From positions 2,852,001 to 2,916,000 of the forward strand of contig OZ252146.1 of assembly GCA_965248735.1 (NCBI GenBank): a DNA stretch of 64,000 nt. The letters run 5' to 3'. The notes below the pieces were generated by a model. It searched no databases. It was given only the letters and a program-made list of their open reading frames with translations, and was not told the DNA's origin. A program made the translations under genes and the position numbers. Positions 24,195 through 33,681 of the stretch are shown here, one piece after another; the first letter of the stretch is position 1, and each line of letters starts with the position of its first letter. The DNA is from Aldehydirespirator sp965248735 (GTDB taxonomy: Bacteria > Actinomycetota > Acidimicrobiia > Acidimicrobiales > Aldehydirespiratoraceae).

Positions 24195-25736
24195 CGGTCG
24201 CCTCCGAAGCCTTCCCAGGCGGCGGTGCCGGGCTGCAGCGAGTGCGCGTCATCGGCGCGCCGGCGTTGTCGGGGCGGGTCAGCAGCGCTGATCGAGGCCA
24301 GGTCGCCGTCTGCGAAGCGGCCGAACATCGCGGCACAGCCGAGCGCCCAGTCGAGCCGCTCGGTGCCGTGCAGTCGGGCACCGGTGACGGCTTGGGCCAT
24401 CTTGACCTTCATGCGGCTCGTGCCCGCGGCGGCTGCTTCAACCAGCCAGCTGCGGGCGCCGTCTCCGATGGCGCCGAACTCGGCCTCGGCCGCGCTGGTC
24501 GACTTCGGACGCCGCCCGAGCGGCCCGGCCGGGCGTGGCGGGTAGTGGGCGTCGTCGATCATCGGATGCCCCGGTGTCGAACGCTGGTGGCGGGCGACCT
24601 CGATTGGGCCTGACGGTGCGCAGTGGGTGACGACGACCCGCTCGCCGTCGACGCGAACCCACACCGTCTCATCGGCGAGGGTGTGCGGGACCGAGTAGGT
24701 CACCCCGCCGAAGCTGATCGTGGAGCTCCAAGTGACTTTCCGGGTCTCGGTGAGCGCCGCCGTGTAAGGGGCCTCGGGCAGCGCGTGCAGCCGACGGCTG
24801 TTCCTCGGTGAGCATCTCGACTGGTGCCCGCCGGGTCACCCGATGCTCACGGCCGTTGACCTCAGCCATCCACGCGTCGCACGCATCGACCAACTCGGCC
24901 CAGCCGGCGTAGCCGCCGCGCAGGTTCGCGTCGGTTGGCACCAAGTCGGCCTCAGCGATCCGCACCGTCGCCTCGCTGCCTCCTTTGGACTCGGGGTCCG
25001 CCGGCACGCACGTCGCCACCGTGATCCCGTAGCGGCCGCCGACCGCGACCATCTCCGGATGCCTGACCGGCACCCCCGCAACATGGTCGATCGTGACGGT
25101 GCGCTCGTTGTCGGTCAGCCAATACGTCGGCGCGCCACCAAAGGCCCTCATGGAACGGTCGACACAGCCGATCACCGTCGCCAACCTGCGATCCCAACAC
25201 GGCACCACGACCCGGAACCGCGACCACGCCAACCACGCGCAGAACAACACCGTCGCCCGCCCACAGATCACCGGACCGGCACCCCAGTCCCACTGCGCCC
25301 ACATCCCAGGCTCGCCGATCCACGGCCGATACACCCGCCGCCGACCACGGCGATAGTTGGCCTTCACCTCAGCGACCGCTCGCCGCACCGTGCGCTCTGA
25401 ACCGGTGTAACCCAAAGCACAGAGCTTGACGAAGGCCCGGTCGGCGCGGATCTTGGCGTGCGACCGCTCGACCCACTCCTCGATCTTCGGCAAGAACGGA
25501 TCGATGATCCGCTCCCTGCGCACCGGGCCCACACCCCCCAGCCGACCCGCGTCGCGCTCAGCGACACAACGGGCCACGGTGTGATGAGACACGCCGGCCA
25601 GCTCACCGGCGCCCCGCAACGACCCAGCCACGTCGAACGCTTCCAACATGTTCATGATCTCCTCGCGAGACCTCACTCGCTCCTCCTGCTCGATGGTCAC
25701 GGTTGTCGTGACCGGCCATTCGAGTAGGAGGAGCAC
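24191..25736 (-). pseudogene. istA: IS21 istA transposase, copy 1, in two frames
   Basis: The first part (25736 to about 24800) has the helix-turn-helix start EEIMNMLEAFDVAGSLRGAGELAG and the DDE integrase core (WAQWDWGAG, LTDNERTV, with PESKGGSEATV for the last acidic residue). Near 24800 the frame changes by +1: LTEEQ continues in the next frame as LHALPEAPYTAALTETRKVT and runs on to MTYSVPHTLADE and the C-terminal end at 24191. The same change at the same bases is found in copy 2. The last codons overlap the istB start by four bases. Confidence 0.75.
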
Positions 25737-25869
25737 CCCGCCGCGGTGGACCCCGACGGGAGATGGACTTCAACGCGGGCAGTCCTGCTGGCCGCCGCTG
25801 GGCAAAACCGTTGGCCGCCAGCGGGCAACTACATGGCCGCCACTGGGCAGGATCTCATGGCCGCCGACA

Positions 25870-26058
25870 CGCCAGCTTGGGCTGTCTGCCTGTTGGTCGT
25901 GAGACACTCCACCAGCACGGGCAAGTCCTCCTAAACGGGGCGATATATCGGCTTCGTCCTGCTGGCCGGGTTCATGGCCCCTTATCTACCCCGACTGCGC
26001 GATACGCGGTGCACACCATCTTCTCCAAACGGTGGGGTTCAGATCAACCCAACCAAAC
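25870..26058. other. Spacer between IS21 copy 1 and the surface-protein gene
   Basis: This 190-base segment has lower GC and no frame that I trust. It contains a short stretch coding in the forward frame for GFVLLAGFMAPYLPRLR-like residues (25950-26005), which may be debris of a transporter gene. Confidence 0.3.
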
Positions 26059-28575
26059 TCAGCTGAAGCGCAACGGGCTCCGGCCCCAGCATGTCATGGT
26101 TCCGTTCGGCCGCAGCCCGCAGCCGTGGCTGTAGCCCATGCTAACGGAGATGAAGGTTCCGTCTGGCGGGTTGGCTTGGCCGAGGGAGTTATCGCCCCAG
26201 CAGGTGATGGTTCCGTCGGTGGAAAGCCCGCACGAAGTCAAAGCGCCGACGTTGACGGCGCTGAAGGTTCCCGCTGGCGCTTCGGCCTGGCCTAGATGGC
26301 TGCCGTCGTGGTCGTTGTTGCTGCCCCAGCAGGTGATGGTTCCGTCGGTACGAAGCCCGCACGTGTGCAAATCGCCGGCGTCGACGGCAGTGTAGGTTCC
26401 ACGAGGCACGTCGGTCTGTCCGGAGGTGTTGTTGCCCCAGCAGGTGACGGTTCCGCGGGGGCGCAGCCCGCATGTGTGCCAGCTTCCGCTCGCTACGGCA
26501 CTGAAGGTCCGGCTCGACACGTCGGTCTGTCCGTAGGTGTTGTCGCCCCAGCAGGTGACGGTTCCGCTGGGGCGCAGCCCGCACGTGTGCCAAAGGCCGG
26601 TTGCGACGGCGCTGAAGGTCCCCTCGGGTGGGTCGGCCTGGCCTCGATAGTTGCCGTCGTGGTCGTTGTTGCTGCCCCAGCAGGTGATGGTTCCGTCGGT
26701 GCGCAACCCACACGAGTGGAAGGGTCCGGCGTCTACCGCGCCGAATGTCTCGTCGGGCGCGTCGGTCCGACCGCTGAAGTTGTCGCCCCAGCAGTCGACG
26801 GCTCCGTTGCCGCGCAAACCGCACGAGAAATAGTCGCCGACGCTCACTGCGCTGAACAGCAGCGACGGCGGTATGGCTGTGTCGGGACAAGCCGGCTCGG
26901 CGGGAGCCATTCTCGCCCGGTCGAGCCATCCGTCGACGGTGTCGCGGTTGTTCGCGATCCAGTCGGAGGCCAGCCCCGCGATGAAGACCTCAGTGGCCGC
27001 GTCGCCCGCGTTGGCCTGCTCACTGCTGGCCAGCGACACGTCGATCACCGGTAGCGTCACCGCGCACAACAGCTCGGCGGCGTACGGGGTGGCGTTGAGC
27101 CACTCGGTGTTGGCCGTCACCTGGATGTCAGTCACGACCCATCCCAGCTGGCAGGTGCCAGCGTCAGCCGCGGCCGGGCAGGACTCGGCGGCGATGTCGG
27201 CGGTGCCGGGCCGCTGGTCGTGGCCCTCACCGCCTTGGATGCCGGTCGGGTTCGAGTCGTCGATCACGTCCTCGACGGCCAACCAGTAGACGTTGTCACC
27301 AGGACGCAACTGGGTAATGTGCGTGGTTGGCGTCCACGTGTAGGCCACCATCGGATCGCCGGCGGCGACCTTGGCCACGGCCTCGGCGAACATGGTGCCA
27401 TAGTCCGCCGTGACCTGGGCGATGTTCTCCCAGCCCGAGAAGGCGATCTGGCTGTTGATGATGTTGTCGCAATTCCACGCCTCAGGACAGCCGAAAATGT
27501 CGGCTACGCCGTTGCCAGGGTCGTGATCAGCAACATCGAACGCGGCCAGAATCGCAGGGTCGTCGTTGATCTGATCAAGATGGGTGACGCCGTGCTCATC
27601 AGCGAAGGACTTGGTGATCAACAAGCCCGATGGAGCCATCATCTCGTTGCCCACGATCGTGAGACGGTCGCCCACCCTCGACAAGTCGGCAAGCTGAAAC
27701 GCCCACCACGCGAGGTCCCACGGATACCAGCTGTTCACCCAGAAATCGAATTCGCCCTCGGCCATCGCCAGATAGGCCAGCGACTGGTTGAGCTCCAACT
27801 CCGACGGTTCGGTGACATCATAGCCAAGCTCCTCAAGTGTCTGCTTGTAGATCTGGGCCTGGAAGTAGGCGCCGGGCCAGTTGGCCCTCGCCATCGTGAT
27901 CGTCTCGCCCTCTCCTGGCGTTAGCGACAATTGCATCGTGGGCGTGGCCACTCCGGCGGTGCCGTCGTTGATGGCTTTGAGCAGCACCATCATGTCGCCG
28001 CGAGTGAAGTCATCTGACTGCTCAGCCTGGAGAATTTCATCGTAGTAGCGTTCCATGAACACCACAGCGTGCCGTTTGATGAGAGGCCGCTCCGGTTTGA
28101 ACGTGCCGTCGGTGTAGCCGGTCGTCACCCCGACCTCAGCCGCCCACTCGACAGCCTCAAAGGCGTAATGGTCAGGCGGCACATCAGGAAACCGCTGGCT
28201 CGCTCCATCTTCAGCAGGCGACTCGGCCCCGGTGTCGGGCTCAGTGTCGCCGATGGTGCCGTCGTTGATGGCTTTGAGCAGCACCATCATGTCGCCGCGA
28301 GTGAAGTCATCTGACTGCTCAGCCTGGAGAATTTCGTCGTAGTAGCGTTCCATGAACACCACAGCGTGCCGTTTGATGAGAGGCCGCTCCGGTTTGAACG
28401 TGCCGTCGGTGTAGCCGGTCGTCACCCCGACCTCAGCCGCCCACTCGACAGCCTCAAAGGCGTAATGGTCAGGCGGCACATCAGGAAACCGCTGGCTCTG
28501 CGCGACCGCGGTAGCTGCTAGCGCTCCGACGATTCCCGCGACGCACACGATAGCCGCGACAGCCCGCTTCTTCAT
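26059..28575 (-). CDS. Secreted protein with two SLH domains, a glycine-betaine-type binding domain and seven RCC1-like repeats
   Basis: The start at 28575 gives MKKRAVAAIVCVAGIVGALA, a signal peptide. Residues about 30-110 and 130-210 are two S-layer homology modules (RFPDVPPDHYAFEAVEWAAE, GVTTGYTDGTFKPERPLIKR), identical over 81 residues. Residues about 220-560 form a ProX/OpuAC-type substrate-binding domain (ITMARANWPGAYFQAQIYKQ, FWVNSWYPWDLAWWAF). The last 260 residues are seven repeats of about 37 residues with CGL and TCWGDN signatures, RCC1 or regulator-of-chromosome-condensation type, probably a seven-blade propeller with a disulfide in each blade. The protein may be anchored to the wall and capture ligands. 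The combination is uncommon; each domain call is firm, the joint function is not known. Confidence 0.8.
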   Translation of the reverse strand: MKKRAVAAIVCVAGIVGALAATAVAQSQRFPDVPPDHYAFEAVEWAAEVGVTTGYTDGTFKPERPLIKRHAVVFMERYYDEILQAEQSDDFTRGDMMVLLKAINDGTIGDTEPDTGAESPAEDGASQRFPDVPPDHYAFEAVEWAAEVGVTTGYTDGTFKPERPLIKRHAVVFMERYYDEILQAEQSDDFTRGDMMVLLKAINDGTAGVATPTMQLSLTPGEGETITMARANWPGAYFQAQIYKQTLEELGYDVTEPSELELNQSLAYLAMAEGEFDFWVNSWYPWDLAWWAFQLADLSRVGDRLTIVGNEMMAPSGLLITKSFADEHGVTHLDQINDDPAILAAFDVADHDPGNGVADIFGCPEAWNCDNIINSQIAFSGWENIAQVTADYGTMFAEAVAKVAAGDPMVAYTWTPTTHITQLRPGDNVYWLAVEDVIDDSNPTGIQGGEGHDQRPGTADIAAESCPAAADAGTCQLGWVVTDIQVTANTEWLNATPYAAELLCAVTLPVIDVSLASSEQANAGDAATEVFIAGLASDWIANNRDTVDGWLDRARMAPAEPACPDTAIPPSLLFSAVSVGDYFSCGLRGNGAVDCWGDNFSGRTDAPDETFGAVDAGPFHSCGLRTDGTITCWGSNNDHDGNYRGQADPPEGTFSAVATGLWHTCGLRPSGTVTCWGDNTYGQTDVSSRTFSAVASGSWHTCGLRPRGTVTCWGNNTSGQTDVPRGTYTAVDAGDLHTCGLRTDGTITCWGSNNDHDGSHLGQAEAPAGTFSAVNVGALTSCGLSTDGTITCWGDNSLGQANPPDGTFISVSMGYSHGCGLRPNGTMTCWGRSPLRFS
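27958..28497 (-). repeat. 243-bp near-identical duplication coding for the SLH domain
   Basis: Copies lie at 27958-28200 and 28255-28497, 297 bp apart, and I see only one base difference (ATTTCATCG against ATTTCGTCG). The repeat is exactly 81 codons. The linker between the copies codes for IGDTEPDTGAESPAEDG, an acidic spacer. The identity points to a very recent duplication or gene conversion. Confidence 0.95.
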
Positions 28576-28608
28576 CGGCGGCGCCCCTCTAGGTTGAACA
28601 GTACGGTG

Positions 28609-28642
28609 ACTCCAACCAACATAGCACTCCAACCAACATAGC
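28609..28642. repeat. Two direct 17-bp repeats upstream of the surface-protein gene
   Basis: ACTCCAACCAACATAGC occurs at 28609 and 28626 without a gap. It lies 35-65 bases upstream of the gene start and may be the operator or part of the promoter region. No other regulatory motif is evident here. Confidence 0.6.
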
Positions 28643-28893
28643 AAAGGCTACATCAGCAATCCGACCCGCTCAGAGGACGGTGATCAGCCCGTCAGCGAGG
28701 CTTCGCCCCGGTGGCCTCTGACCAGTCTCGGTCGATGTTCCCGCGATGACGGCCCAGCATCGCCGCGAGTTCTCGGCTACGACTACCAGCGGCGACACTC
28801 CACGACCACCAACTAGTCAAACCTCAACCTCCCCCGGCCCCCTCCCCGGGGCGGCCGCGGCGAATACCTCCTCCCGCCAGAGCCGCTCCCGAA

Positions 28894-29067
28894 TCATCCT
28901 TTCGTGTCGCCGAAGGACCGCCACCACTGCGTCGCGCTACCCGCAGCGGGCCTCCCCCTCGTCTGGCCCGTCACACCGAGCTGATCAGCGATCTCAGCGA
29001 CCGGTCTGCCCACCTCGATGAGATCCAGCAACTTGCGGCGGAACTCTGCCGGATAACTCCTTGGCAC
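28894..29067 (-). pseudogene. N-terminal transposase (IS3-type orfA) remnant
   Basis: A GTG at 29067 preceded by GAGGAGG opens VPRSYPAEFRRKLLDLIEVG then RPVAEIADQLGVTGQT, the helix-turn-helix start of IS3-type transposases. After residue 36 the sequence turns to unrelated residues and stops at 28894. It is one of several debris pieces between the SLH gene and the IS3 element. Confidence 0.55.
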
Positions 29068-29621
29068 GATGACCTCCTCATCGATATGCCCAAGGTTCAA
29101 CTGTGAGTATTCGGTGTGTGCTGGTGGTGTCGCGTGTCCCGGAATCCGCTGCCCCAGAGGCTTGACGGGGGTTGATCGACCACCCCCAAGGCGTCGTCTT
29201 CCAGCCGAAGAAGGGTCATGCTGCTCAATGGGTCCAAGACCTAGCCGACGAGTTCTTTGACGCTTCACTAGCCGACATCGAAGGCGATGACGCTGTTCTT
29301 GAGCTGGCCGCTGGACGCCTTGTGCTGAGCGCTCAGAGCCGACACCTGTGGGTGCCGGAAACTCAGCCGTGGCCGTTGACGTGCCGCGATGCGGGCCGAT
29401 GTCGCGAGTGACGCGCCCTCGGTGCCAGCGCGGCAAGGTGTCGGGGTCACGAGCCAGCCGGCCTGCTGTGGGGGGCGTCCCGTGGAGTGGTGGACTTTTG
29501 GGGTTGAGCCTCGGTGATGTCAGCCGACTGTGAGTTCGGCTGTGGCGATGGTATCGCGCTCGGCGTAGAGCAGGCTGGGTATCCCTCCAAATCGTGGAGA
29601 CATCGTCTATGAGGAGACGCT
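29068..29621. other. Non-coding or unrecognised stretch before the IS3 element
   Basis: Frames are open on both strands here (for example 29172-29411 forward and 29268-29450 reverse), but none resembles a known protein and the two overlap. The left end of the IS3 element must lie inside this stretch. I cannot fix it, because no matching right-end repeat is evident. Confidence 0.3.
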
Positions 29622-29912
29622 ATGTCACATCCACGACGCAAGTATGACCCGGATTTCAGGGCCGGTGCTGTGCGGATCGTCCGGGAGACGCGAAGGCCGA
29701 TCGCTGAGATCGTCCGCGAGCTCGGGATCGGCTCGGGGGTTCTGGGGAACTGGGTCCGCAAGGATCGCATCGAGCGGGGCGGGGCCGAGGGCCTCAGCGC
29801 CGACGACAGAGCCGAGCTGGTGCGGCTGCGCCACCGCTGCGCCGAGCTGGTGATGGAGCGTGATGTGCTCAAACGATCGGTGGTCCTCTGGGTCAAGGAG
29901 GCAACGCGATGA
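29622..29912 (+). CDS. IS3-family transposase OrfA
   Basis: The 96-residue protein has the OrfA helix-turn-helix (RRKYDPDFRAGAVRIVRETR, RPIAEIVRELGIGSGVLGNW) and the coiled coil ELVRLRHRCAELVMERDVLK with leucine spacing. Its stop overlaps the start of OrfB by four bases, the usual arrangement for translational coupling or frameshifting. It is intact by itself, but the partner OrfB is broken. Confidence 0.88.
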   Translation: MSHPRRKYDPDFRAGAVRIVRETRRPIAEIVRELGIGSGVLGNWVRKDRIERGGAEGLSADDRAELVRLRHRCAELVMERDVLKRSVVLWVKEATR

Positions 29913-30593
29913 GCGTCTCAGCGCACATCGCGGCCCAAAGGACCGACCACGGTGTGCCTCACGCGGTGGCCTGCCGGGCGCTCGGAGTTGCCGAGTCGAC
30001 GTTCTATAGGTGGCTCAACCGGCCGCCGACGCCCGCTGAGCGGCGCAGGGCCGGCCTCGACGCGGCAGTCAAGGCCTGCTTCGACGCCTCCGGGGGGACT
30101 TACGGCTCGCCCAGGGTGCGCGCCCAGCTGCGCCGAGACGGCCCCGCTGTGTCCAAGAAGACCGTGGAGGCCTCAATGGCGCGCCAGGGCCTTCAAGGAC
30201 GCCCGCCCAGACGGCGGCGGCGGGGCCTGACCCGCCCCGACAAGGCCGCGGCTGTGGTGCCTGACCTGCTCAGGCGGGACTTCACCGCCGAGGGGCCCGA
30301 CCAGAAGTGGGTCGGCGACTTCAAGCAGGTGAACACCGCCGAGGGGCCCGTGTACCTCGCCACCGTCGAGGACCTGTTCTCCAGGCGGATGCTCGGCTTC
30401 GCGCAGTCCGACGCCTACCCGACCGCGCAACTCGCCACCGCGGCGATCAACATGGCCGCCGCGGTGAGAGGCGGCGACGTCGCCGGTGTCATCTTCCACA
30501 CCGACAAAGGCTCACATACACCTCAGACGCGTTCGCCGAGGCGTGCCGGCGGCTCAACATCACCCAGTCGATGGGACGCGTCGGCTGTGCCCG
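29909..30593 (+). pseudogene. IS3-family transposase OrfB, N-terminal part, frameshifted and cut by a transposon
   Basis: The sequence has the HTH_21 part (DHGVPHAVACRALGVAESTF, YGSPRVRAQLRR) and the start of the DDE core (WVGDFKQVNTAEGP, then GVIFHTDKGS). After HTDKGS one base is missing (GGCTCACATACACC where CACAATAC is expected), and the correct frame continues as YTSDAFAEACRRLNITQSMG before it ends at the transposon border. The C-terminal part with the third acidic residue is found at 34050-34247. Confidence 0.85.
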
Positions 30594-30683
30594 TTAACCG
30601 GCCAATTGGGACTGGAGCTGGCAGCCTGATTTCCTGTTGGGGCTGGGTAATGCTTGCATTGTGGTTCGCTGGGCGTTACAGAT

Positions 30684-31775
30684 GTGGCCGTGCCGGATGG
30701 CGGGTTGTTCCTCGAGCGGACCGAAGCTGGCTGGCAGCTTGGTGGTGACGGCGCCGGCCGGTTCGGGTTGGTGAACGACTACCTGTCGTATCTGGTTGAC
30801 CGGAATTACTCGCCTCGCACGATCCGCACCTATGGGTTCGGGTTGTTGGCGTTCTGCCGCTGGCTCGGCGACGAGGACTTGGATCTGGCCGAGGTCACGA
30901 CGGATGTGCTGTTGCGGTTCTTGGCCGCGTGCCGCAGCGAGCGGGTGGCCGGCCGGCCCGGCGGTGCGAACGTGGTCGGACTCGACGGCCGCCGGACCGA
31001 CACGTTGTCGCCGGCCACGATCAACTTGCGCTTGGCGGCGGTGTCGGGGTTGTTCTCGTTCCGGTCGATGCGCGACCCGGACGCGCCGAACCCGATGCCT
31101 GCGGGCCGCGAGGCCAAGTGGGCGTCGGCGGGTGAGCGGGGCGGGATGCTCGCGCACGTGTCGCGTGCGCCGAGGCGGCGCTCGCCGTTGCGGGTCCGCG
31201 ACGCCAAGCGGCTCCCGAAGACGCTCGAGCATCGAGAGGTCGTGGCGCTGCTGGAGAGCCTGCGAACGTGGCGGGACCGGGCCGTCGCCGGGTTGATGGT
31301 GTTCTGCGGGTTGCGCTCGTCGGAGGTGTTGGCCCTCGACGTCGCCGATGCCGACATCGGCGCCCGATGGCTGCGGGTGTCGGGCAAGGGCGGCAGGGAG
31401 CGCCGGGTCCCGCTCGACGTGGACGTCGCCGGGGTGATCGGGACCTACCTGCTCGCCGAGCGCCCCGAGACGACCAGCGCCAGGCTGTTCGTCGTGGCCA
31501 AGGGCCCCACCCGCGGGCAGCCGCTCACCCCGGCGGGGCTGCGGCGGATCTTCCGCTATCACCGCGAGATCACCGGCATCGCGGCCGCGCATCCCCACGC
31601 GCTGCGCCACACCTTCGGCACCGCTTTGGCCGAGGCGGGCGTGGACCTGGCCGTGATGCAGGCCCTGTTGGGCCACGCCCACATCGACACCACCGCCCGC
31701 TACGTCCATCTCGCCCCCATCCATGTCAAGGCCGAGTTCGATGCTGCCCGCCGCCGCCAACGCGCCAACACCTGA
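30684..31775 (+). CDS. Tyrosine recombinase, Tn554 TnpA-like
   Basis: The 363-residue protein (GTG at 30684; 30690 possible) is a two-domain integrase. The N-terminal SAM-like domain contains NDYLSYLVDRNYSPRTIRTY. The catalytic domain shows the arginine in GLRSSEVLAL, the lysine in GKGGRERRVP, HALRHTFGTALAEAG, GHAHIDTTARY with the nucleophilic tyrosine. All catalytic residues are present, so the enzyme should be active. Its 3' end overlaps tnpB by about 35 bases. Confidence 0.88.
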   Translation: MAVPDGGLFLERTEAGWQLGGDGAGRFGLVNDYLSYLVDRNYSPRTIRTYGFGLLAFCRWLGDEDLDLAEVTTDVLLRFLAACRSERVAGRPGGANVVGLDGRRTDTLSPATINLRLAAVSGLFSFRSMRDPDAPNPMPAGREAKWASAGERGGMLAHVSRAPRRRSPLRVRDAKRLPKTLEHREVVALLESLRTWRDRAVAGLMVFCGLRSSEVLALDVADADIGARWLRVSGKGGRERRVPLDVDVAGVIGTYLLAERPETTSARLFVVAKGPTRGQPLTPAGLRRIFRYHREITGIAAAHPHALRHTFGTALAEAGVDLAVMQALLGHAHIDTTARYVHLAPIHVKAEFDAARRRQRANT

Positions 31776-33681
31776 ACCGTCGCCGGTTCCGGCACCCGAT
31801 CAGCTGCTGTGGGCGTGGCGGGACCGCCAGCGCGACAGCGGCCGGGGCAACCCGGCGTCGGACCGGGCGGCCCGGACGTTCCTGGACCGCTGGCCCAACC
31901 CGCAGGCCTGGGCCGACCAACCCCTCGGCGCCCGGCTGGTGCTGGCGCCCTCGACGATGTCGCTGCTGATGTTCTTGATGGCTCACAGGTGGCTGCGGCC
32001 GGGCTGGGACTGGCTGGTGTCGCGCAAGCTGTCGAGCTTCTGGCGCGAGGTCTGCGCCTCGCCGCTCGAGGCCGGCATGACCCGGTTCTGCGACACCGCA
32101 ACGGCGGTCGGGTTCAGCGAGACTCAGGCGAAGCGGGCCGCGTCGCAGTCCGTCGGCCGGCTGTTGATCCAGACCGGACGCCCACTGGAGCAGTTGACCA
32201 TTGGCGACCTGGATGCGCTCGCCGACGCGTGCCGGGCCCGCGAGGCTGCGACCGGGCAACGCTGGCGGCACTACCGGGCCGCGCTCGTGTGCGCCCACAC
32301 GGTGCTGTTCCACCTCGACATCGTCGCCCAACCACCGGAGCCCCAGCAGCAGCCGGACACCTTCGAGGCTCGGCTGGCCGACTGCCGCCCGAACCTGCGC
32401 TCCGCCATGGCCGCCTACCTCGAACGCAAGTGCGGCACCTGTCGACCCAAGACCGTCTCCAGCCTGGCCACCCGGCTCGCCTGCTTCGGCCGGTTCCTCG
32501 CCGAACACGACCCCGAGCTCGAGTCGCTCGCCGGGCTGGGCCGCCAACGCCACATCGAGCCCTACCTGAGCGCCGTCGCCAACGCAGTGTCATCAAAGAC
32601 CGGGCAGGCCATCACCGTCGCCGACCAGGACCGCCGGATCCGCGCTGTTGGCCACATGCTCGCAGAGATCACCGAGTGGGGCTGGGACGACGCCCCCGCC
32701 CGCAAGCTGATCTTCGGGTCCGATCATCCCCGCCGACCGCGGCCGTTGCCCCGCTATCTGCCCGTGGACGCCGACCGGCGACTCGCCGAAGCGCTCGAAG
32801 CCTCCAGCTATCGCCTCGCCGCGGACGCGCTGCTGTTGGCCCGAGCCGTCGGGCTGCGCATCGGAGAGCTCCTCGACCTGGAGCTGGACTGCGTCCACGA
32901 GATTAGTGGCCACGGCGCCTGGCTGAAGGTCCCCCTCGGCAAGCTCGACACCGAACGCATGGTCCCCCTCGACGACGAGACCGTCGCCCTCATCGACCGG
33001 ATCACCGCCACCCGCTCGACCGGCCGGCCGCTGCCGCATCCACGCACCGGCGGGGCGACCCAGTTCCTGTTCACCCACCACGGGCGCCGGCTCTCCCAGA
33101 CCGCGGTCCGCACAGAACTGGCCCGCAGCGCCGAGACCGCCGGGATCGGCCACGCCACCCCCCACCAGCTCCGCCACACCTACGCCACCGCCCTGGTCAA
33201 CGCCGGCGTCTCGCTGCAGGCGCTCATGGCCCTCCTCGGCCACGTCTCGCCCGAGATGACCCTGCGCTACGCGCACCTCTTCGACTCCACCGTCCGCGCC
33301 GAATACGAACGCGCCCTCGACTTGGCCAAGGGCCGCATCGGCGCCATGCCCACACCGACGGGCCGGCCGCGCATCCCCGTCACCGCCAACGGCGGCTGCA
33401 CCTCCGACGACGACTGGCGCGACGCGCCGGCCATCAAAGCGCGCCTCGCCGGCGGCCACTGCCTACGCGCCCCCGCCCAGGGAGCCTGCCCCTACGCCAA
33501 CATCTGCGAGCACTGCCCCAGCTTCCGCACCGACGCCGCGTCGGCCGCCGTGCTCTCCGCGCAGCGCGTCGACACCCGAACACTCCTCGCCGACGCCCAA
33601 ACACGCGGCTGGATCGACGAAGCCGACCGGCACCGACGCCTCCTCGACCGCCTCGACACGCTCATCGCCAACACCGCATGA
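31741..33681 (+). CDS. Large tyrosine recombinase, Tn554 TnpB-like, with C-terminal Cys-rich motif
   Basis: The 646-residue protein starts with the ATG at 31741, inside the end of tnpA. After a long N-terminal region it has a core-binding domain (LRSAMAAYLERKCGTCRPKT) and a catalytic domain with GLRIGELLDLELD, a lysine in GKLDTERMV, HQLRHTYATALVNAG and GHVSPEMTLRYAHLF. The C-terminus has GGCTSDDDW, GHCLRAPAQGACPYANICEHC, a cysteine cluster probably binding zinc, which is usual for the large recombinase of Tn554-like elements. Confidence 0.87.
   Translation: MLPAAANAPTPEPSPVPAPDQLLWAWRDRQRDSGRGNPASDRAARTFLDRWPNPQAWADQPLGARLVLAPSTMSLLMFLMAHRWLRPGWDWLVSRKLSSFWREVCASPLEAGMTRFCDTATAVGFSETQAKRAASQSVGRLLIQTGRPLEQLTIGDLDALADACRAREAATGQRWRHYRAALVCAHTVLFHLDIVAQPPEPQQQPDTFEARLADCRPNLRSAMAAYLERKCGTCRPKTVSSLATRLACFGRFLAEHDPELESLAGLGRQRHIEPYLSAVANAVSSKTGQAITVADQDRRIRAVGHMLAEITEWGWDDAPARKLIFGSDHPRRPRPLPRYLPVDADRRLAEALEASSYRLAADALLLARAVGLRIGELLDLELDCVHEISGHGAWLKVPLGKLDTERMVPLDDETVALIDRITATRSTGRPLPHPRTGGATQFLFTHHGRRLSQTAVRTELARSAETAGIGHATPHQLRHTYATALVNAGVSLQALMALLGHVSPEMTLRYAHLFDSTVRAEYERALDLAKGRIGAMPTPTGRPRIPVTANGGCTSDDDWRDAPAIKARLAGGHCLRAPAQGACPYANICEHCPSFRTDAASAAVLSAQRVDTRTLLADAQTRGWIDEADRHRRLLDRLDTLIANTA

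Larger units (their letters stand above)
23331..25869 (-). mobile_element. IS21-family element, copy 1
   Basis: The left end begins TGTCAAGGGCCAGTGGGATC at 23331 and the right end, read inward, begins TGTCGGCGGCCATGAGATCC at 25869. Both are followed by several related units ending in CTGCCC, the repeated terminal boxes of IS21 elements. Shared sequence with copy 2 (34676-37215) ends at the same bases, which fixes the borders. I see no target duplication (left flank CTCGTC, right flank CGCCAG). Both genes, istA and istB, lie on the reverse strand. Confidence 0.88.

Noticed and set aside
28894..29436. A full reverse-strand gene of 180 codons
   Set aside because: Only the stretch after 29067 resembles a transposase; the part before it is not protein-like.
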